Positions 9,741-18,495 of a stretch of DNA of 46,892 bases are shown here, piece after piece. Source of the DNA: an uncultured Rhodospirillales bacterium (GTDB lineage Bacteria > Pseudomonadota > Alphaproteobacteria > Acetobacterales > Acetobacteraceae); assembly GCA_903823665.1 (NCBI GenBank), contig CAIJTR010000097.1:1-46892 (forward strand), in the 5' to 3' direction. The notes beneath the pieces are model-generated. The model made no database searches. It was not told the origin of the DNA and was given only the letters and a program-made list of their open reading frames with translations. Position numbers and translations under genes: made by a program. Each line of letters opens with the position of its first letter. The stretch's first letter is position 1.

Positions 9741-10457
9741 ATGCGCCCATCCGGCCGCGCCCCCGACCAGCTTCGCACCGTCTCCATCGAGCCGGGGTTT
9801 TCCCATCACGCAGAGGGCAGCTGCATCATCCGCATGGGTGGGACGGAGGTGCTGTGCACCGCCTCGGTCGAAAGCCGGGTGCCGCCGTTTTTGCGTGGCA
9901 AGGGCCAGGGGTGGGTGACGGCGGAATACGGCATGTTGCCGCGTGCGACGCATTCGCGCGGGGAGCGGGAGGCGGCGCGGGGCAAGCAATCCGGGCGGAC
10001 GCAGGAAATCCAGCGTTTGATCGGCCGGTCGCTGCGGGCCGTGACGGATCTGGCGGCGATGGGCGAAATGCAGATCACGCTGGATTGTGACGTGCTGAAC
10101 GCCGATGGCGGCACGCGCTGTGCGTCGATTACCGGGGCATGGGTGGCGCTGAATTTGGCGTTTAAGCATTTGATCAAGATGAACGTGATATCGTCGGTGC
10201 CGATCATTGGGCAGGTGGCGGCGATTTCGTGCGGGTTGTTCGAGGGCGCGCCGGTGCTGGATCTGGATTATGCCGAGGATAGCCATGCCGAGGCGGATGC
10301 GAATTTCGTGCTGACGGCGGGTGGCGGCATTGTGGAAATTCAGGCGACGGCGGAGAAGCGGGCGTTTCAGCCGACGCAGTTCGATGCGTTGATGGCGCTG
10401 GCCCGCAAGGGCACGGATGAGCTGCATGCGGCGCAGTTGAAGGTGTTGGAGGGCTGA
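9741..10457 (+). CDS. rph: Ribonuclease PH
   Basis: 238 residues, normal length. RNase PH is the phosphorolytic 3'-to-5' exonuclease that trims tRNA precursors. [20 protein letters not shown] is the family opening, followed by [43 protein letters not shown] and [17 protein letters not shown], which hold the phosphate- and RNA-binding arginines. The open frame begins 51 codons upstream, but the ATG at 9741 gives the conserved N-terminus. It is followed without a gap by rdgB and then hemW, an arrangement common in Acetobacteraceae. Confidence 0.96.
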   Translation: MRPSGRAPDQLRTVSIEPGFSHHAEGSCIIRMGGTEVLCTASVESRVPPFLRGKGQGWVTAEYGMLPRATHSRGEREAARGKQSGRTQEIQRLIGRSLRAVTDLAAMGEMQITLDCDVLNADGGTRCASITGAWVALNLAFKHLIKMNVISSVPIIGQVAAISCGLFEGAPVLDLDYAEDSHAEADANFVLTAGGGIVEIQATAEKRAFQPTQFDALMALARKGTDELHAAQLKVLEG

Positions 10458-11072
10458 ATGGCACGCCGTCTCGAAGCTGGGGCCAGCATCGTTCTGGCCA
10501 CGCACAATGCGGGCAAGCTGCGGGAATTCGCGGTGCTGCTGGCACCGTATGGCTTGTCGGTGGTGTCGGCGGGCGATCTGGGGCTGCCGGAGCCGGACGA
10601 GACGGCGGACGATTTCGTCGGCAACGCGGTGATCAAGGCGCAGGCGGCGGCGATGGCGGCGGGCCGGCCGGCGCTGGCCGATGATAGCGGGTTTTCGCTG
10701 GCGGCTTTGGGTGGCGCTCCTGGGATTTACTCGGCGCGATGGGCGGGGCCGGGCAAGGATTTTGGCGCTGCGATGGCGCGGGTGAACAGCGAGATGGGCG
10801 AGGCTGTGGATCGCAGGGCCTGGTTCACGGCTGCACTTTGCCTCGCATGGCCGGATGGCGAGACGGCGAGCTTTTTGGGTCGTGCGGAGGGTCAGGCGAT
10901 CTGGCCACCACGGGGCACGCATGGCTTCGGCTATGATCCGATGTTCCTGCCGTTGGGTGGTGCGCAGAGTTACGGGGAGATGGACCCCGCCTTAAAACAT
11001 GCAACCAGCCACCGTGCGATGGCCTGGGCGCAGATCACGGCGGCGTGTTTTCCGCCTCATCGCGCCATATAG
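10458..11072 (+). CDS. rdgB: RdgB/HAM1 non-canonical purine NTP pyrophosphatase (dITP/XTP)
   Basis: 204 residues. It hydrolyses ITP, dITP and XTP to monophosphates, keeping deaminated purines out of DNA and [17 protein letters not shown] is the N-terminal substrate loop (T-x-N-x-x-K), [20 protein letters not shown] carries the catalytic DDSG, and [12 protein letters not shown] is the GFGYDP motif. The start codon directly follows the rph stop, so translation is probably coupled. The N-terminal [10 protein letters not shown] is slightly longer than typical but is the only sensible start. Confidence 0.95.
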   Translation: MARRLEAGASIVLATHNAGKLREFAVLLAPYGLSVVSAGDLGLPEPDETADDFVGNAVIKAQAAAMAAGRPALADDSGFSLAALGGAPGIYSARWAGPGKDFGAAMARVNSEMGEAVDRRAWFTAALCLAWPDGETASFLGRAEGQAIWPPRGTHGFGYDPMFLPLGGAQSYGEMDPALKHATSHRAMAWAQITAACFPPHRAI

Positions 11073-11077
11073 GGCGG

Positions 11078-12226
11078 ATGGAACCTCTCGCGCTTTACAT
11101 CCACTGGCCGTTTTGCCTGTCGAAATGCCCGTATTGCGACTTCAACTCGCATGTGCGCGAGCGGATTGATCAGGCGCGGTTTGCCAAGGCTTTGCGGGCG
11201 GAGCTGGCGTGGGAGGCGCAGCGTTTGGGGCGGCGCACGCTGGCGTCGATCTTCTTTGGCGGTGGCACGCCGAGCCTGATGGAGCCTGCGACGGTGGCGG
11301 CGCTGATTGCGGATGCGGGGCGGCTGTTCGACCGCCTGCCGGGCTGTGAGATCACGCTGGAGGCGAACCCGACCAGCATTGAGGCCGGGCGGTTGCAGGC
11401 GTTTGCCGATGCGGGCGTCAATCGCATCTCGATTGGCGTGCAGGCGCTGGACGGCACCGATCTGCGGCGTCTGGGGCGGCAGCATGATCCGGCGCAGGCG
11501 ATCGCGGCGCTGGAGATTGGGCGGCGGATATTCCCGCGCATCTCGTTCGATCTGATCTATGCGCGGCCGGGGCAGACGATGGCGGCGTGGCGGGAGGAGT
11601 TGCGCCGGGCACTCGACCTGGCTGCGGATCATCTGTCGCTGTATCAGCTGACGATTGAGCCGGGGACGGTTTACGAGGGGATGCATCGGCGCGGGGAACT
11701 CACGTTGCCGGATGCCGACACGCAGGCGGAGCTGTATGACGCCACCGGCGAGGAGGCGGCGCGGTTTGGCTTGGCGGCCTATGAAGTGTCGAACTACGCC
11801 GTGCCTGGCCGGGAGAGCCGGCACAATCTCGCCTATTGGCGCTACACCGATTACGTGGGCATCGGGCCGGGCGCGCATGGGCGGCTTTCACTGGATGGGG
11901 CGCGGATTGCGACGCGGCGGCATCGCGCGCCGGAGCCTTGGGCGGAGTTGGTCGAAAAGCAGGGCCATGGCAGCACGGTCGAGGAGCGCGTGCAGCCGAT
12001 TGACCAGGCGCATGAGATGCTGCTGATGGGGCTTCGGCTTTCGGAAGGGATCGATGCTGGCGCTTTTATGCGCCGGACGGGGCTTGCGCTGGTGGACGTT
12101 TTGGACCCAGACACTCTCGCCGCCGCCCAGGAAGCCAGCTATATCGATTGGGATGGGGCTAAATTACGGGCGACGCGCGAGGGGCGCAAACGTCTCGATG
12201 CGTTGCTGGGAGCTTTGGTACTGTGA
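11078..12226 (+). CDS. hemW: HemW, radical SAM heme chaperone (formerly HemN-like)
   Basis: 382 residues starting MEPLALYIHWPFCLSKCPYCDFNSH. The C-x3-C-x2-C iron-sulfur motif (CLSKCPYC) and the short N-terminus mark HemW rather than the true coproporphyrinogen dehydrogenase HemN. HemW binds heme and is proposed to deliver it to respiratory enzymes. Other landmarks are FFGGGTPSLM, NRISIGVQALD and FDLIYARPGQT. An upstream start at 11045 would overlap rdgB by 28 bp; the ATG at 11078, 5 bp after rdgB, follows AGGGCGG and matches the family N-terminus. Third gene of rph-rdgB-hemW. Confidence 0.93.
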   Translation: MEPLALYIHWPFCLSKCPYCDFNSHVRERIDQARFAKALRAELAWEAQRLGRRTLASIFFGGGTPSLMEPATVAALIADAGRLFDRLPGCEITLEANPTSIEAGRLQAFADAGVNRISIGVQALDGTDLRRLGRQHDPAQAIAALEIGRRIFPRISFDLIYARPGQTMAAWREELRRALDLAADHLSLYQLTIEPGTVYEGMHRRGELTLPDADTQAELYDATGEEAARFGLAAYEVSNYAVPGRESRHNLAYWRYTDYVGIGPGAHGRLSLDGARIATRRHRAPEPWAELVEKQGHGSTVEERVQPIDQAHEMLLMGLRLSEGIDAGAFMRRTGLALVDVLDPDTLAAAQEASYIDWDGAKLRATREGRKRLDALLGALVL

Positions 12227-12254
12227 CCGACCAAGATTTGGGAATGCCGTGCCG

Positions 12255-13499
12255 ATGATCCGCCTCTCGACGTTGAGCCTGCTGCTGCTGATGGCGACCG
12301 GCCAGATGGCACATTCCCAGGCTGTTGCGGTCCATTCCAACGCAGGGCCTGACGCTGACGCCTATGGCGCGGGCCAGGGGTATCCGCAGGCCCCGCTGGG
12401 CGTGATGACAACGCAGGCCACGCTCGTTGGCACCTATAGTCATTATGATGAGGCGCGGCCGCACACGACCATCCCGGCTTCGGCGAACCCAAGCATGCTG
12501 ACGCGGGCCCCAGCCGAGTTGCAGCTCAACTATCAGTTCGACGGAAACACCCAGTCGCTGGAAAGCTATCTGCAGCGTAACCCGACGACGGGGCTGCTGA
12601 TCATGCGGGATGGTCAGATCGCGTTCGAGCATTACCAGTATGGCCGCACGGCGCAGGACCGGTTCACCTCGCAATCCATGGCGAAGGGGATTGTGGGAAT
12701 TATGCTGGGCATCGCCATTGCCGATGGTGCCGTGCATTCCGCCGATGACACGGTTGCGACCTACTTGCCGGAATTGGCGGGCACCGAGCCGGGCAAAACG
12801 CCGCTGCGTTATTTGCTGACGATGACGAGCGGGCTGCGGTTTCATGAGGTTTATGACGGCAAGGACGACATCATGCGTCTCAACCGGGCGCTGAACAGCA
12901 AGTCATATCCCGGCATCGCCGCGATTATGCAGCAGTTCGATGCACGCAGTGCGGCACCGGGGCAGGTGTTCAACTATTCCGGGCTGGACACTGAGTTGCT
13001 GGCGCTGGTGATCAGCCGTGCCACCGGGATGGGGCTGGGTGACTACGTCAACAAGCGGCTGTGGACGCCGATGCGGGCGGAGGCTGCGGCATCGTGGATC
13101 ACGGACGCACATGGCGATGCGGTGGCCTATTGCTGCTTCAATGCGACGTTGCGTGATTATGGTCGGCTGGGCACATTGCTGGCGCATGACGGGATGGCGG
13201 GCGGCACGCAGGTGATCCCGAAGACGTGGATGTTAGAGGCAACCACCCCGCAATCGCCTTTGCTAGCACCGGGCGTGAGTGGGCGCAAGCTTGGCTATGG
13301 CTATCAGATTTGGCTGCTACCGGGTGATCGGCGGGCATTCGCGCTGCGCGGCATTCATGGACAGGTGCTGCTGGTTGATCCGGCGAGCAAGACGGTGCTG
13401 GTGCATACGGCGGTTCGCCCGAACGCTACCAACAATCTGGGCGAAGGCGAGCTATTGGCGCTTTGGAATGCGCTGGTGGCGCATAACGCGGGGCTTTAG
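12255..13499 (+). CDS. Secreted beta-lactamase-fold serine hydrolase
   Basis: 414 residues. Residues 1-22 look like a signal peptide (RLSTLSLLLLMA, cleavage near AHS-QA). The penicillin-binding/beta-lactamase class C fold is shown by SMAK at 141-144 (SxxK nucleophile) and YSG at 241-243 in place of the YxN motif. HGQ near GIHGQVLLVD replaces the KTG box. YSG is also seen in 6-aminohexanoate-dimer hydrolase and esterase members, so esterase or amidase activity is likelier than antibiotic resistance. The open frame starts upstream inside hemW; 12255 is chosen because the signal peptide starts there. It converges with the CHAP lipoprotein gene, overlapping it by 4 bp. Confidence 0.82.
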   Translation: MIRLSTLSLLLLMATGQMAHSQAVAVHSNAGPDADAYGAGQGYPQAPLGVMTTQATLVGTYSHYDEARPHTTIPASANPSMLTRAPAELQLNYQFDGNTQSLESYLQRNPTTGLLIMRDGQIAFEHYQYGRTAQDRFTSQSMAKGIVGIMLGIAIADGAVHSADDTVATYLPELAGTEPGKTPLRYLLTMTSGLRFHEVYDGKDDIMRLNRALNSKSYPGIAAIMQQFDARSAAPGQVFNYSGLDTELLALVISRATGMGLGDYVNKRLWTPMRAEAAASWITDAHGDAVAYCCFNATLRDYGRLGTLLAHDGMAGGTQVIPKTWMLEATTPQSPLLAPGVSGRKLGYGYQIWLLPGDRRAFALRGIHGQVLLVDPASKTVLVHTAVRPNATNNLGEGELLALWNALVAHNAGL

Positions 13500-14098
13500 A
13501 GGCCCGCCATGGCGCGCGCCCTTGGCGGCGGGCGGCCGGTTGAGGAACTGAGCGAGACCTGGGCTGCGACTGGGGCCACGCGGGCGATCACCTCATGCGT
13601 GGAACGCTCCCGCGGTTCGATGAAGCCATAGGCGGGATAAGCGTGACTGCCAAGCGAGCCCACCGGGGGCCACCAGACGCGCACCTCGGTCCAGTCATTG
13701 TTCTCTGACACGTCCACCACGAGTTGATCGAGGTCGAGTTCGCCCGGCACCCAGTTGGCCTGCGTGACCTGGATTTGCCGCGCGCCCAGAATGCGCGAGA
13801 CGACGGAAACGTGGCCGGAGGGCAGGCGTTGCTCGCGGCGGAACACCAGGGCAGCGCCGATGACAGGGTGCTCGGTTCGGGTGTAGCGACCCGCGGCCTG
13901 ATCCCACCAAGTTGCGGCGTCTCCATACAGCGCGATGCCGGAGAGTTCGCGGGCGAACGGGGCGCAGTTGATGCCGGGATATGATGGACCGCCGCCGCTA
14001 TAGGCCGTGGGTGAGCGGCCTCCACCGGACGCGCAGGCTGAGAGCACGGCTGCGAGCAGCACGGCACAGAGGCGCTGAGCGGATCGAGCGATGGGCAT
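13496..14098 (-). CDS. CHAP-domain lipoprotein (putative peptidoglycan amidase/endopeptidase)
   Basis: 200 residues. A lipoprotein signal peptide with lipobox LSAC (Cys22) is clear. After a glycine/serine linker comes a CHAP-type NlpC/P60-like domain: INCAPFAREL has the candidate nucleophile Cys45, and PSGHVSVVSRIL the candidate His96, followed by QVTQANW, where the third polar residue is expected. CHAP proteins cleave peptidoglycan peptides. A disordered tail with an SSSTGRPPP stretch ends the protein. Anchoring in the outer or inner membrane cannot be decided. Whether it is hydrolytically active is not certain. Confidence 0.85.
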   Translation of the reverse strand: MPIARSAQRLCAVLLAAVLSACASGGGRSPTAYSGGGPSYPGINCAPFARELSGIALYGDAATWWDQAAGRYTRTEHPVIGAALVFRREQRLPSGHVSVVSRILGARQIQVTQANWVPGELDLDQLVVDVSENNDWTEVRVWWPPVGSLGSHAYPAYGFIEPRERSTHEVIARVAPVAAQVSLSSSTGRPPPRARAMAGL

Positions 14099-14150
14099 GG
14101 TTCGATCATAGCAGAATCACCACGGAACTGTCAGGTCATAAAGCAATTCC

Positions 14151-14227
14151 GTAGGGTGTAATGCGCTTTGGCATTGCACCATCTCTGCGGCGAAGATGGT
14201 GCAATGCCAAAGCGCATTGCACCCTAC
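14151..14227. repeat. Long palindrome (34-bp arms, 9-bp loop)
   Basis: The left arm (14151-14184) begins GTAGGGTGTAATGCGC and the right arm (14194-14227) is its reverse complement with a single mismatch, around the loop CTGCGGCGA. It lies in the 144-bp gap between the start of the CHAP gene and the stop of the MFS gene. It may act as a terminator for the MFS operon on the minus strand, though no T-run follows. Related GTAGGGTG-type palindromes occur at 19476-19560 and 26891-26924, so this looks like a dispersed REP-like element. Confidence 0.85.
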
Positions 14228-14242
14228 GGCTTCACTAACCGG

Positions 14243-15364
14243 TTACGATCGCGCGCTGAGCAATGCGCCGAGGGCGGCGGTGAGGCCGAACATGAACAGC
14301 GCCTCGTAGCCGCCGCTATTGCCAAATTGGGTGTAGAGCCAGGCCAGCAAAAAGCCAGTCATGGTTTGGGTGAGGCCGAAGGCAGAGGTGCTCATGCGCC
14401 ACAGTCCAGTGGCGTCGCCGCCGCCGAGTTCGCGGGCGCGGATGAGGGTGACGGCGGTGGAGCCAATGGCGGCACTTCCGGCGGCGATGGCGGAGAAGGC
14501 GAGCGCAGGCGTGGCGGTGCTGAGCAGTGGGGCGGCAAGGGCTGCGGCCTGCGCGGCCATGACGACCTGCAACGTGCGAGAGGCTCCGATGCGGTCGGCA
14601 AGACGGCCGTAAAGGGCGGGGCCGCTGGCGGCGGAAAGGCCGAACAGCATCCAGAACAGCGAGGCGGTTTCGGTGCCGCGTCCGAGGCCACGCGCGATAA
14701 AGTCCGGCCACCAGACCATGTGAACCGTCTGAGCCATGGCCGCGAAGGCGTAGGACAGCACGAGCGATCCGGCAGGCCCGCGCAGCTTCGGCATGCGCGC
14801 GGCTGGTGGGGCTTCGACGTTCGGCCAGAGTTGCCACGAAAATAGCGTGAGTGCGGCTGCGAGGGCGGCAAGCGCCAGCCAGACGGCAGGCACCCCCTCA
14901 GGGAGCATCAGTGGGACGAGGATCGCACCAACCACAATGCCGGAGCCGACGCCTGCAAATATAAGCCCGGATGCGAGGCCGCGCATGGAAGCGGGCACCA
15001 CGCTTTGCACGGCAGGCCCTGCCAGCACCATCAGCACGCCGGCGGCATAGCCTGTCAGGGCGCGCCATGGGGTGAGCCAGAGCAGTCCGCCCGGCACAGA
15101 GCAGAGCAAAAAGCACAGCACCACCAGGATCATCGAGGCCCGCAGCGCCGTTCTCAGCCCAAGCGCCCGGCCAACGCGGGCCGCGGTGAAAGCTCCGATG
15201 AGGTATCCGCCGAAATTGATGGCACCCAGTGCGCCCGCCTGCCCGCCCGTGAGCTGGCCGGTTTGCACGATAGCGGGAAGCAGTGGCGCGTAGGCGAAGC
15301 GGGACAGGCCAATGCCGGTCATGGTGGCGCAGATGCCGGAGAGGATGGGCCAGATTGGTTTCAT
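14243..15364 (-). CDS. YbfB/YjiJ-family MFS transporter
   Basis: 373 residues with about 12 hydrophobic segments. The N-terminus MKPIWPILSGICATMTGIGLSRFAY is diagnostic of the YbfB/YjiJ family (MFS_4), whose members are probable inner-membrane exporters with unknown substrates. GGYLIGAFTAARVGRALGLR matches the MFS motif A region between helices 2 and 3. The start overlaps the azlD stop by 4 bp (ATGA), so it is translated with azlCD. That suggests a shared export function, perhaps of amino acids, but this is inference. An alternative start seven codons upstream would overlap azlD further. Confidence 0.85.
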   Translation of the reverse strand: MKPIWPILSGICATMTGIGLSRFAYAPLLPAIVQTGQLTGGQAGALGAINFGGYLIGAFTAARVGRALGLRTALRASMILVVLCFLLCSVPGGLLWLTPWRALTGYAAGVLMVLAGPAVQSVVPASMRGLASGLIFAGVGSGIVVGAILVPLMLPEGVPAVWLALAALAAALTLFSWQLWPNVEAPPAARMPKLRGPAGSLVLSYAFAAMAQTVHMVWWPDFIARGLGRGTETASLFWMLFGLSAASGPALYGRLADRIGASRTLQVVMAAQAAALAAPLLSTATPALAFSAIAAGSAAIGSTAVTLIRARELGGGDATGLWRMSTSAFGLTQTMTGFLLAWLYTQFGNSGGYEALFMFGLTAALGALLSARS

Positions 15365-15663
15365 TTCAGCAGCCACACCGCCCACGCTGCCGCCACTCCG
15401 CCCGCGATGGACAGCGCCATGTTGCGGGTGGCGAGCATCACCGCCAGCGTTCCCGCAGCGCCGACCATTGGCTGCAATCCGCCTTGGATCAGCGACGGCA
15501 CGACGAAGCTCACGAACAGCGTGCCGGGGATGTATTTCATGATGGCGCGGATCAGCGGGCTCGGCTTGATCTGGCGGAACAGCCAGTAGCCGCCGCCACG
15601 GCAGGCATAGGTGGCCAGCGCCATCAGCACGAAGGCTGCGATATTCCAGGGGTCAAACGTCAT
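15361..15663 (-). CDS. azlD: AzlD-family branched-chain amino acid exporter subunit
   Basis: 100 residues with about four membrane segments: IAAFVLMALATYACRGGGYWL, then the AzlD signature MKYIPGTLFVSFVVPSL, then two further hydrophobic stretches ending AVWLLK. AzlD is the small subunit that pairs with AzlC to export branched-chain amino acids and analogues such as azaleucine. Stop/start overlaps of 4 bp link it to azlC upstream and the MFS gene downstream. A frame of 192 codons covers this gene, but its upstream part is antisense-like; the ATG at 15663 matches the family. Confidence 0.88.
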   Translation of the reverse strand: MTFDPWNIAAFVLMALATYACRGGGYWLFRQIKPSPLIRAIMKYIPGTLFVSFVVPSLIQGGLQPMVGAAGTLAVMLATRNMALSIAGGVAAAWAVWLLK

Positions 15664-16376
15664 GTGGGTTTTTCGTCGCGCATATGGTCGCGCACGCCGG
15701 CGACGACGCTTCCGCTGATGGCACCGGCGACGATGAACCAGAATGTGCCCGGCAACAGCCAGGCGACGGCGGAGGAGACGAGGGCTGCGATCACCCAGGG
15801 CAGAATATCGGCGCGGCCGCGCCACATCTGCGCCAGCATGACGACGAACACGGCAAGCGCCGCGAAGAACAGCGGGTGTCCGGGCGTGGGCTTCACGGCG
15901 GCACCCAGCACAAAGCCGACTGCCGACGTGGCCACCCACATCGACCAGAAGGCGAGGCCGGTGCCGAGCAGGTAGCCTGCATCACGCCCGCCCTTGTTCA
16001 TCTCGCTGACCGACATCGCCCAGTTCTGATCGGCCATCACGAACAGGCTGCCCCAGACACGCCATCCGCGCAGCTGGTCGAGCCACGGCGACAGCACCGG
16101 CCCCATCAGCGCCATGCGCAGATTGATGACAAAGGTGGCGAGGGTCACGGCCAGCAAGTCCGGCGGGTGGGTCCAGATGTTGAGGCAGACGAGCTGGGCT
16201 GAGCCTGCGAAAACGATCATCGCCATCAGCACCGTCTCACCGATGGACAGGCCCACGCCTTGCGACAGCACGCCGCAGATGAGGCCGAACGGGGCCATGG
16301 CGAGCAGCAGCGGCAGGCAGTCGATATAGCCGCGGCGGACGCCTTTGGCGGTGAAGGTGACGGGTTCGACGGTCAT
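15660..16376 (-). CDS. azlC: AzlC-family branched-chain amino acid exporter, large subunit
   Basis: 238 residues and about seven or eight membrane segments. RRGYIDCLPLLLAMAPFGLICG and IVFAGSAQLVCLNIW are the core AzlC motifs, followed by NLRMALMGPVLSPWL and FVMADQNWAMS. The family (PF03591, including YgaZ) forms a two-component exporter with AzlD. It is the first gene of azlC-azlD-MFS. The promoter region upstream is occupied by the palindrome at 16397-16497, so the promoter must sit in the 20 bp between them or within the repeat. Confidence 0.92.
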   Translation of the reverse strand: MTVEPVTFTAKGVRRGYIDCLPLLLAMAPFGLICGVLSQGVGLSIGETVLMAMIVFAGSAQLVCLNIWTHPPDLLAVTLATFVINLRMALMGPVLSPWLDQLRGWRVWGSLFVMADQNWAMSVSEMNKGGRDAGYLLGTGLAFWSMWVATSAVGFVLGAAVKPTPGHPLFFAALAVFVVMLAQMWRGRADILPWVIAALVSSAVAWLLPGTFWFIVAGAISGSVVAGVRDHMRDEKPT

Positions 16377-16396
16377 AGGGTTTGCCCATGATGCGT

Positions 16397-16497
16397 CGTC
16401 ATTGCGAGGCGCGTTAGCGCCGTGGCAATCCAGGGGCCGTTGAACGCGTCTTGTGGCTCTGGATTGCCACGCCGCCGAGCAGCGGCTCGCAATGACG
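16397..16497. repeat. CATTGCGAG-type inverted repeat between azlC and recX
   Basis: The left arm at 16397-16433 begins CGTCATTGCGAGGCGC and ends GGCAATCCAG. The right arm at 16459-16497 begins CTGGATTGCC and ends GGCTCGCAATGACG. The outer 12 and inner about 13 bases of the arms are complementary, with mismatches between. Palindromes with CGTCATTGCGAG ends and GCAATCCAG cores occur in many bacterial genomes as dispersed non-coding elements. It fills most of the gap between the recX stop and the azlC start. Confidence 0.85.
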
Positions 16498-16518
16498 GGG
16501 TTGGTGTGGGCGAGTGCG

Positions 16519-17148
16519 TCACAACTGCTTCAGCCGGATGATGAGGTTTTCGGCTTCTTCCGGCTCCATCGCCATGGCGCGGCTGGCGACTTCGTGGCCG
16601 AAGCCCGCGCGGGCCATCATGCCCATTTCCTTCAGTGGGTTTGGCTCCACTTCCGGCCTGCGGAACGGGCCGATGCGACGCCTCCGCGCGAGGGCGATGC
16701 AGGCGGCGAGTTCGGCCTCCGGGTCGGCGGGGAGCGAGGCGCGGACGATTTCGCCGTCCACGCCGCGTGCGCCGAGATGGGCCTCGATGGCGCGTTTGGA
16801 GCGGCCGGTGCGGGTGAGCGAGCGGGCGCGGCTTTCGGCGAAGGCGGCATCGTTGATCAAGCCGAGGGTGACGAGCTTGGCGGCGACACGCCGCACGGCG
16901 CGTTTGCATTCGGCGACGATGTCCGGTTCCGGCTCGCCGAACGCCCGCGCCCAGCGATCAACTCGGCGATCCAGCACGCGGATGAGGCCCTTCTGCGTGG
17001 TGCCGTAGCGGGCCAGATGCGCCAACGCGGCCTCGTGCAGCCGGGCTTCGGTGGGGGCGGGTCCGGCAGGTTTTGGCTCGCGCATGGCGCAGAATGCCAT
17101 GCTGACCGTGCGTTCGCCCGGCGCTGCGCGCACACGTGCCATGCGCAT
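16519..17148 (-). CDS. recX: RecX regulatory protein
   Basis: 209 residues with this start. RecX binds RecA filaments and limits recombinase activity. The core is recognisable from alpha-helical repeats: LHEAALAHLARYGTTQKGL, RVLDRRVDRWARA, KLVTLGLINDAAFAESRARS and TRTGRSKRAIEAHLGARGV. The start is uncertain: in-frame ATGs exist at 17148, 17142, 17100 and 17085 and none has a convincing ribosome-binding site; REPKPAGPAPTEARLHEAA is probably where conservation begins. recA is not in the window. It is transcribed divergently from argD. Confidence 0.85.
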   Translation of the reverse strand: MRMARVRAAPGERTVSMAFCAMREPKPAGPAPTEARLHEAALAHLARYGTTQKGLIRVLDRRVDRWARAFGEPEPDIVAECKRAVRRVAAKLVTLGLINDAAFAESRARSLTRTGRSKRAIEAHLGARGVDGEIVRASLPADPEAELAACIALARRRRIGPFRRPEVEPNPLKEMGMMARAGFGHEVASRAMAMEPEEAENLIIRLKQL

Positions 17149-17298
17149 TATTTTATCAGCGCCATGCAGTGTTGTTTGACACGGGGTTATCGGCCCCGTC
17201 ATGCTCGTCCTTTCCGTTACGGCGTGCGCAAGGGTGCATGTCCGGGCAATTGCGGAAACACTCCTCCCTGACCGGGAGGCGAATAGGATTCGAGGACC

Positions 17299-18495
17299 AT
17301 GATCGCCGCCCTGATGCCGACCTACAACCGCGCGGACCTTGCTTTCGAGCATGGTGAAGGCTGCTGGCTGTACACGGCGGATGGCCGACGATTCCTGGAT
17401 TTCGGGGCGGGTATCGCCACCTCCTCGCTCGGCCACGGCCATAAGGGCCTGACGGACGCGATCGCCAAGCAGGCGCACAAGGTGATGCACGTCTCCAACC
17501 TTTACCGGGTGCCGCAGGCCGAGGAGTTGGCCGCACGTCTGGTGGCGGCGACGTTCGCGGACAGCGTGTTCTTCTGCAACTCGGGCGCTGAGGCGAACGA
17601 GGGCATGGTGAAGATGATCCGCAAGGCGCAGCACGATAACGGCCACCCGGAACGCTATCGGGTGATCTGCTTTGAGGGCGCGTTCCACGGCCGCACGCTG
17701 GCGATGCTGGCGGCGACGGGCAATGCGAAATACCTCAAGGGTTTCGGCCCTGAGGTGGACGGGTTCGACCACGTGCCGTTCAACAACCTCAACGCGCTGC
17801 GAGATGCCATCACGCCGCAAACCGCTGGCATTATCATCGAGCCGGTGCAGGGCGAGGGCGGCATCCGTCCGGCGCAGCTGCAGTTTCTGCGTGATTTGCG
17901 CACGACGTGCGATGAGTTCGGCATTTTCCTCGGCATGGACGAGGTGCAATGCGGCATGGGGCGCACCGGCAAACTGTTCGCGCATGAATGGGCGGGCATC
18001 ACGCCGGACGTGATGTCGATTGCCAAGGGCATCGCCGGTGGCTTCCCGATGGGGGCCATTTTGGCGAAGGAGCATCTGGCGAAGTCGCTTTATGCGGGCA
18101 CGCATGGCACCACGTTCGGCGGCAATCCGCTGGCGTGTGCGGCGGGCAATGCGGTGCTGGATGTGGTGCTGGCCGATGGGTTTTTGGCCGACGTTGATCG
18201 CCGGGCGCGAAAATTGTGGTTTGCACTGGTGGATCTGGCCGCCGAGTTCCCGACCGTGTTCGAGGAAGCGCGCGGGGCCGGGTTGATTGTTGGCCTGAAA
18301 TGCGTGGTGCCGAACACCGAGGTGCAGGACGCGTTCATGGCCGAGGGCCTGCTCTCCGTCGGCGCTGGGGACAATGTGGTGCGTCTGGTGCCGCCGTTGG
18401 TGGTGACGGATGCCGACATCGACACGGCGCTGGAGATGATGCGCCATGGTGCCATGCGCTGCCTGCCGCAGCCCGCCATCATGGCCGCGAAATGA
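17299..18495 (+). CDS. argD: Acetylornithine aminotransferase
   Basis: 398 residues, class III PLP aminotransferase. It converts N-acetylglutamate semialdehyde to N-acetylornithine in arginine synthesis and may also act in lysine/DAP synthesis. Motifs: [29 protein letters not shown] (phosphate pocket), [26 protein letters not shown] (Asp contacting the PLP ring) and the lysine in [14 protein letters not shown] (K243). A GAGG lies a few bases upstream of the ATG. It overlaps argF by 4 bp (ATGA), forming an argD-argF operon. Confidence 0.95.
   Translation: MIAALMPTYNRADLAFEHGEGCWLYTADGRRFLDFGAGIATSSLGHGHKGLTDAIAKQAHKVMHVSNLYRVPQAEELAARLVAATFADSVFFCNSGAEANEGMVKMIRKAQHDNGHPERYRVICFEGAFHGRTLAMLAATGNAKYLKGFGPEVDGFDHVPFNNLNALRDAITPQTAGIIIEPVQGEGGIRPAQLQFLRDLRTTCDEFGIFLGMDEVQCGMGRTGKLFAHEWAGITPDVMSIAKGIAGGFPMGAILAKEHLAKSLYAGTHGTTFGGNPLACAAGNAVLDVVLADGFLADVDRRARKLWFALVDLAAEFPTVFEEARGAGLIVGLKCVVPNTEVQDAFMAEGLLSVGAGDNVVRLVPPLVVTDADIDTALEMMRHGAMRCLPQPAIMAAK

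Noticed and set aside
9657-10922. Upstream extension of the oxidoreductase frame
   Set aside because: Arg/His-rich antisense of rph and rdgB; the Rossmann start at 9656 is clear.
12255-13499. Antibiotic-resistance beta-lactamase
   Set aside because: YSG instead of YxN and no KTG box; better explained as an esterase or amidase-type serine hydrolase.
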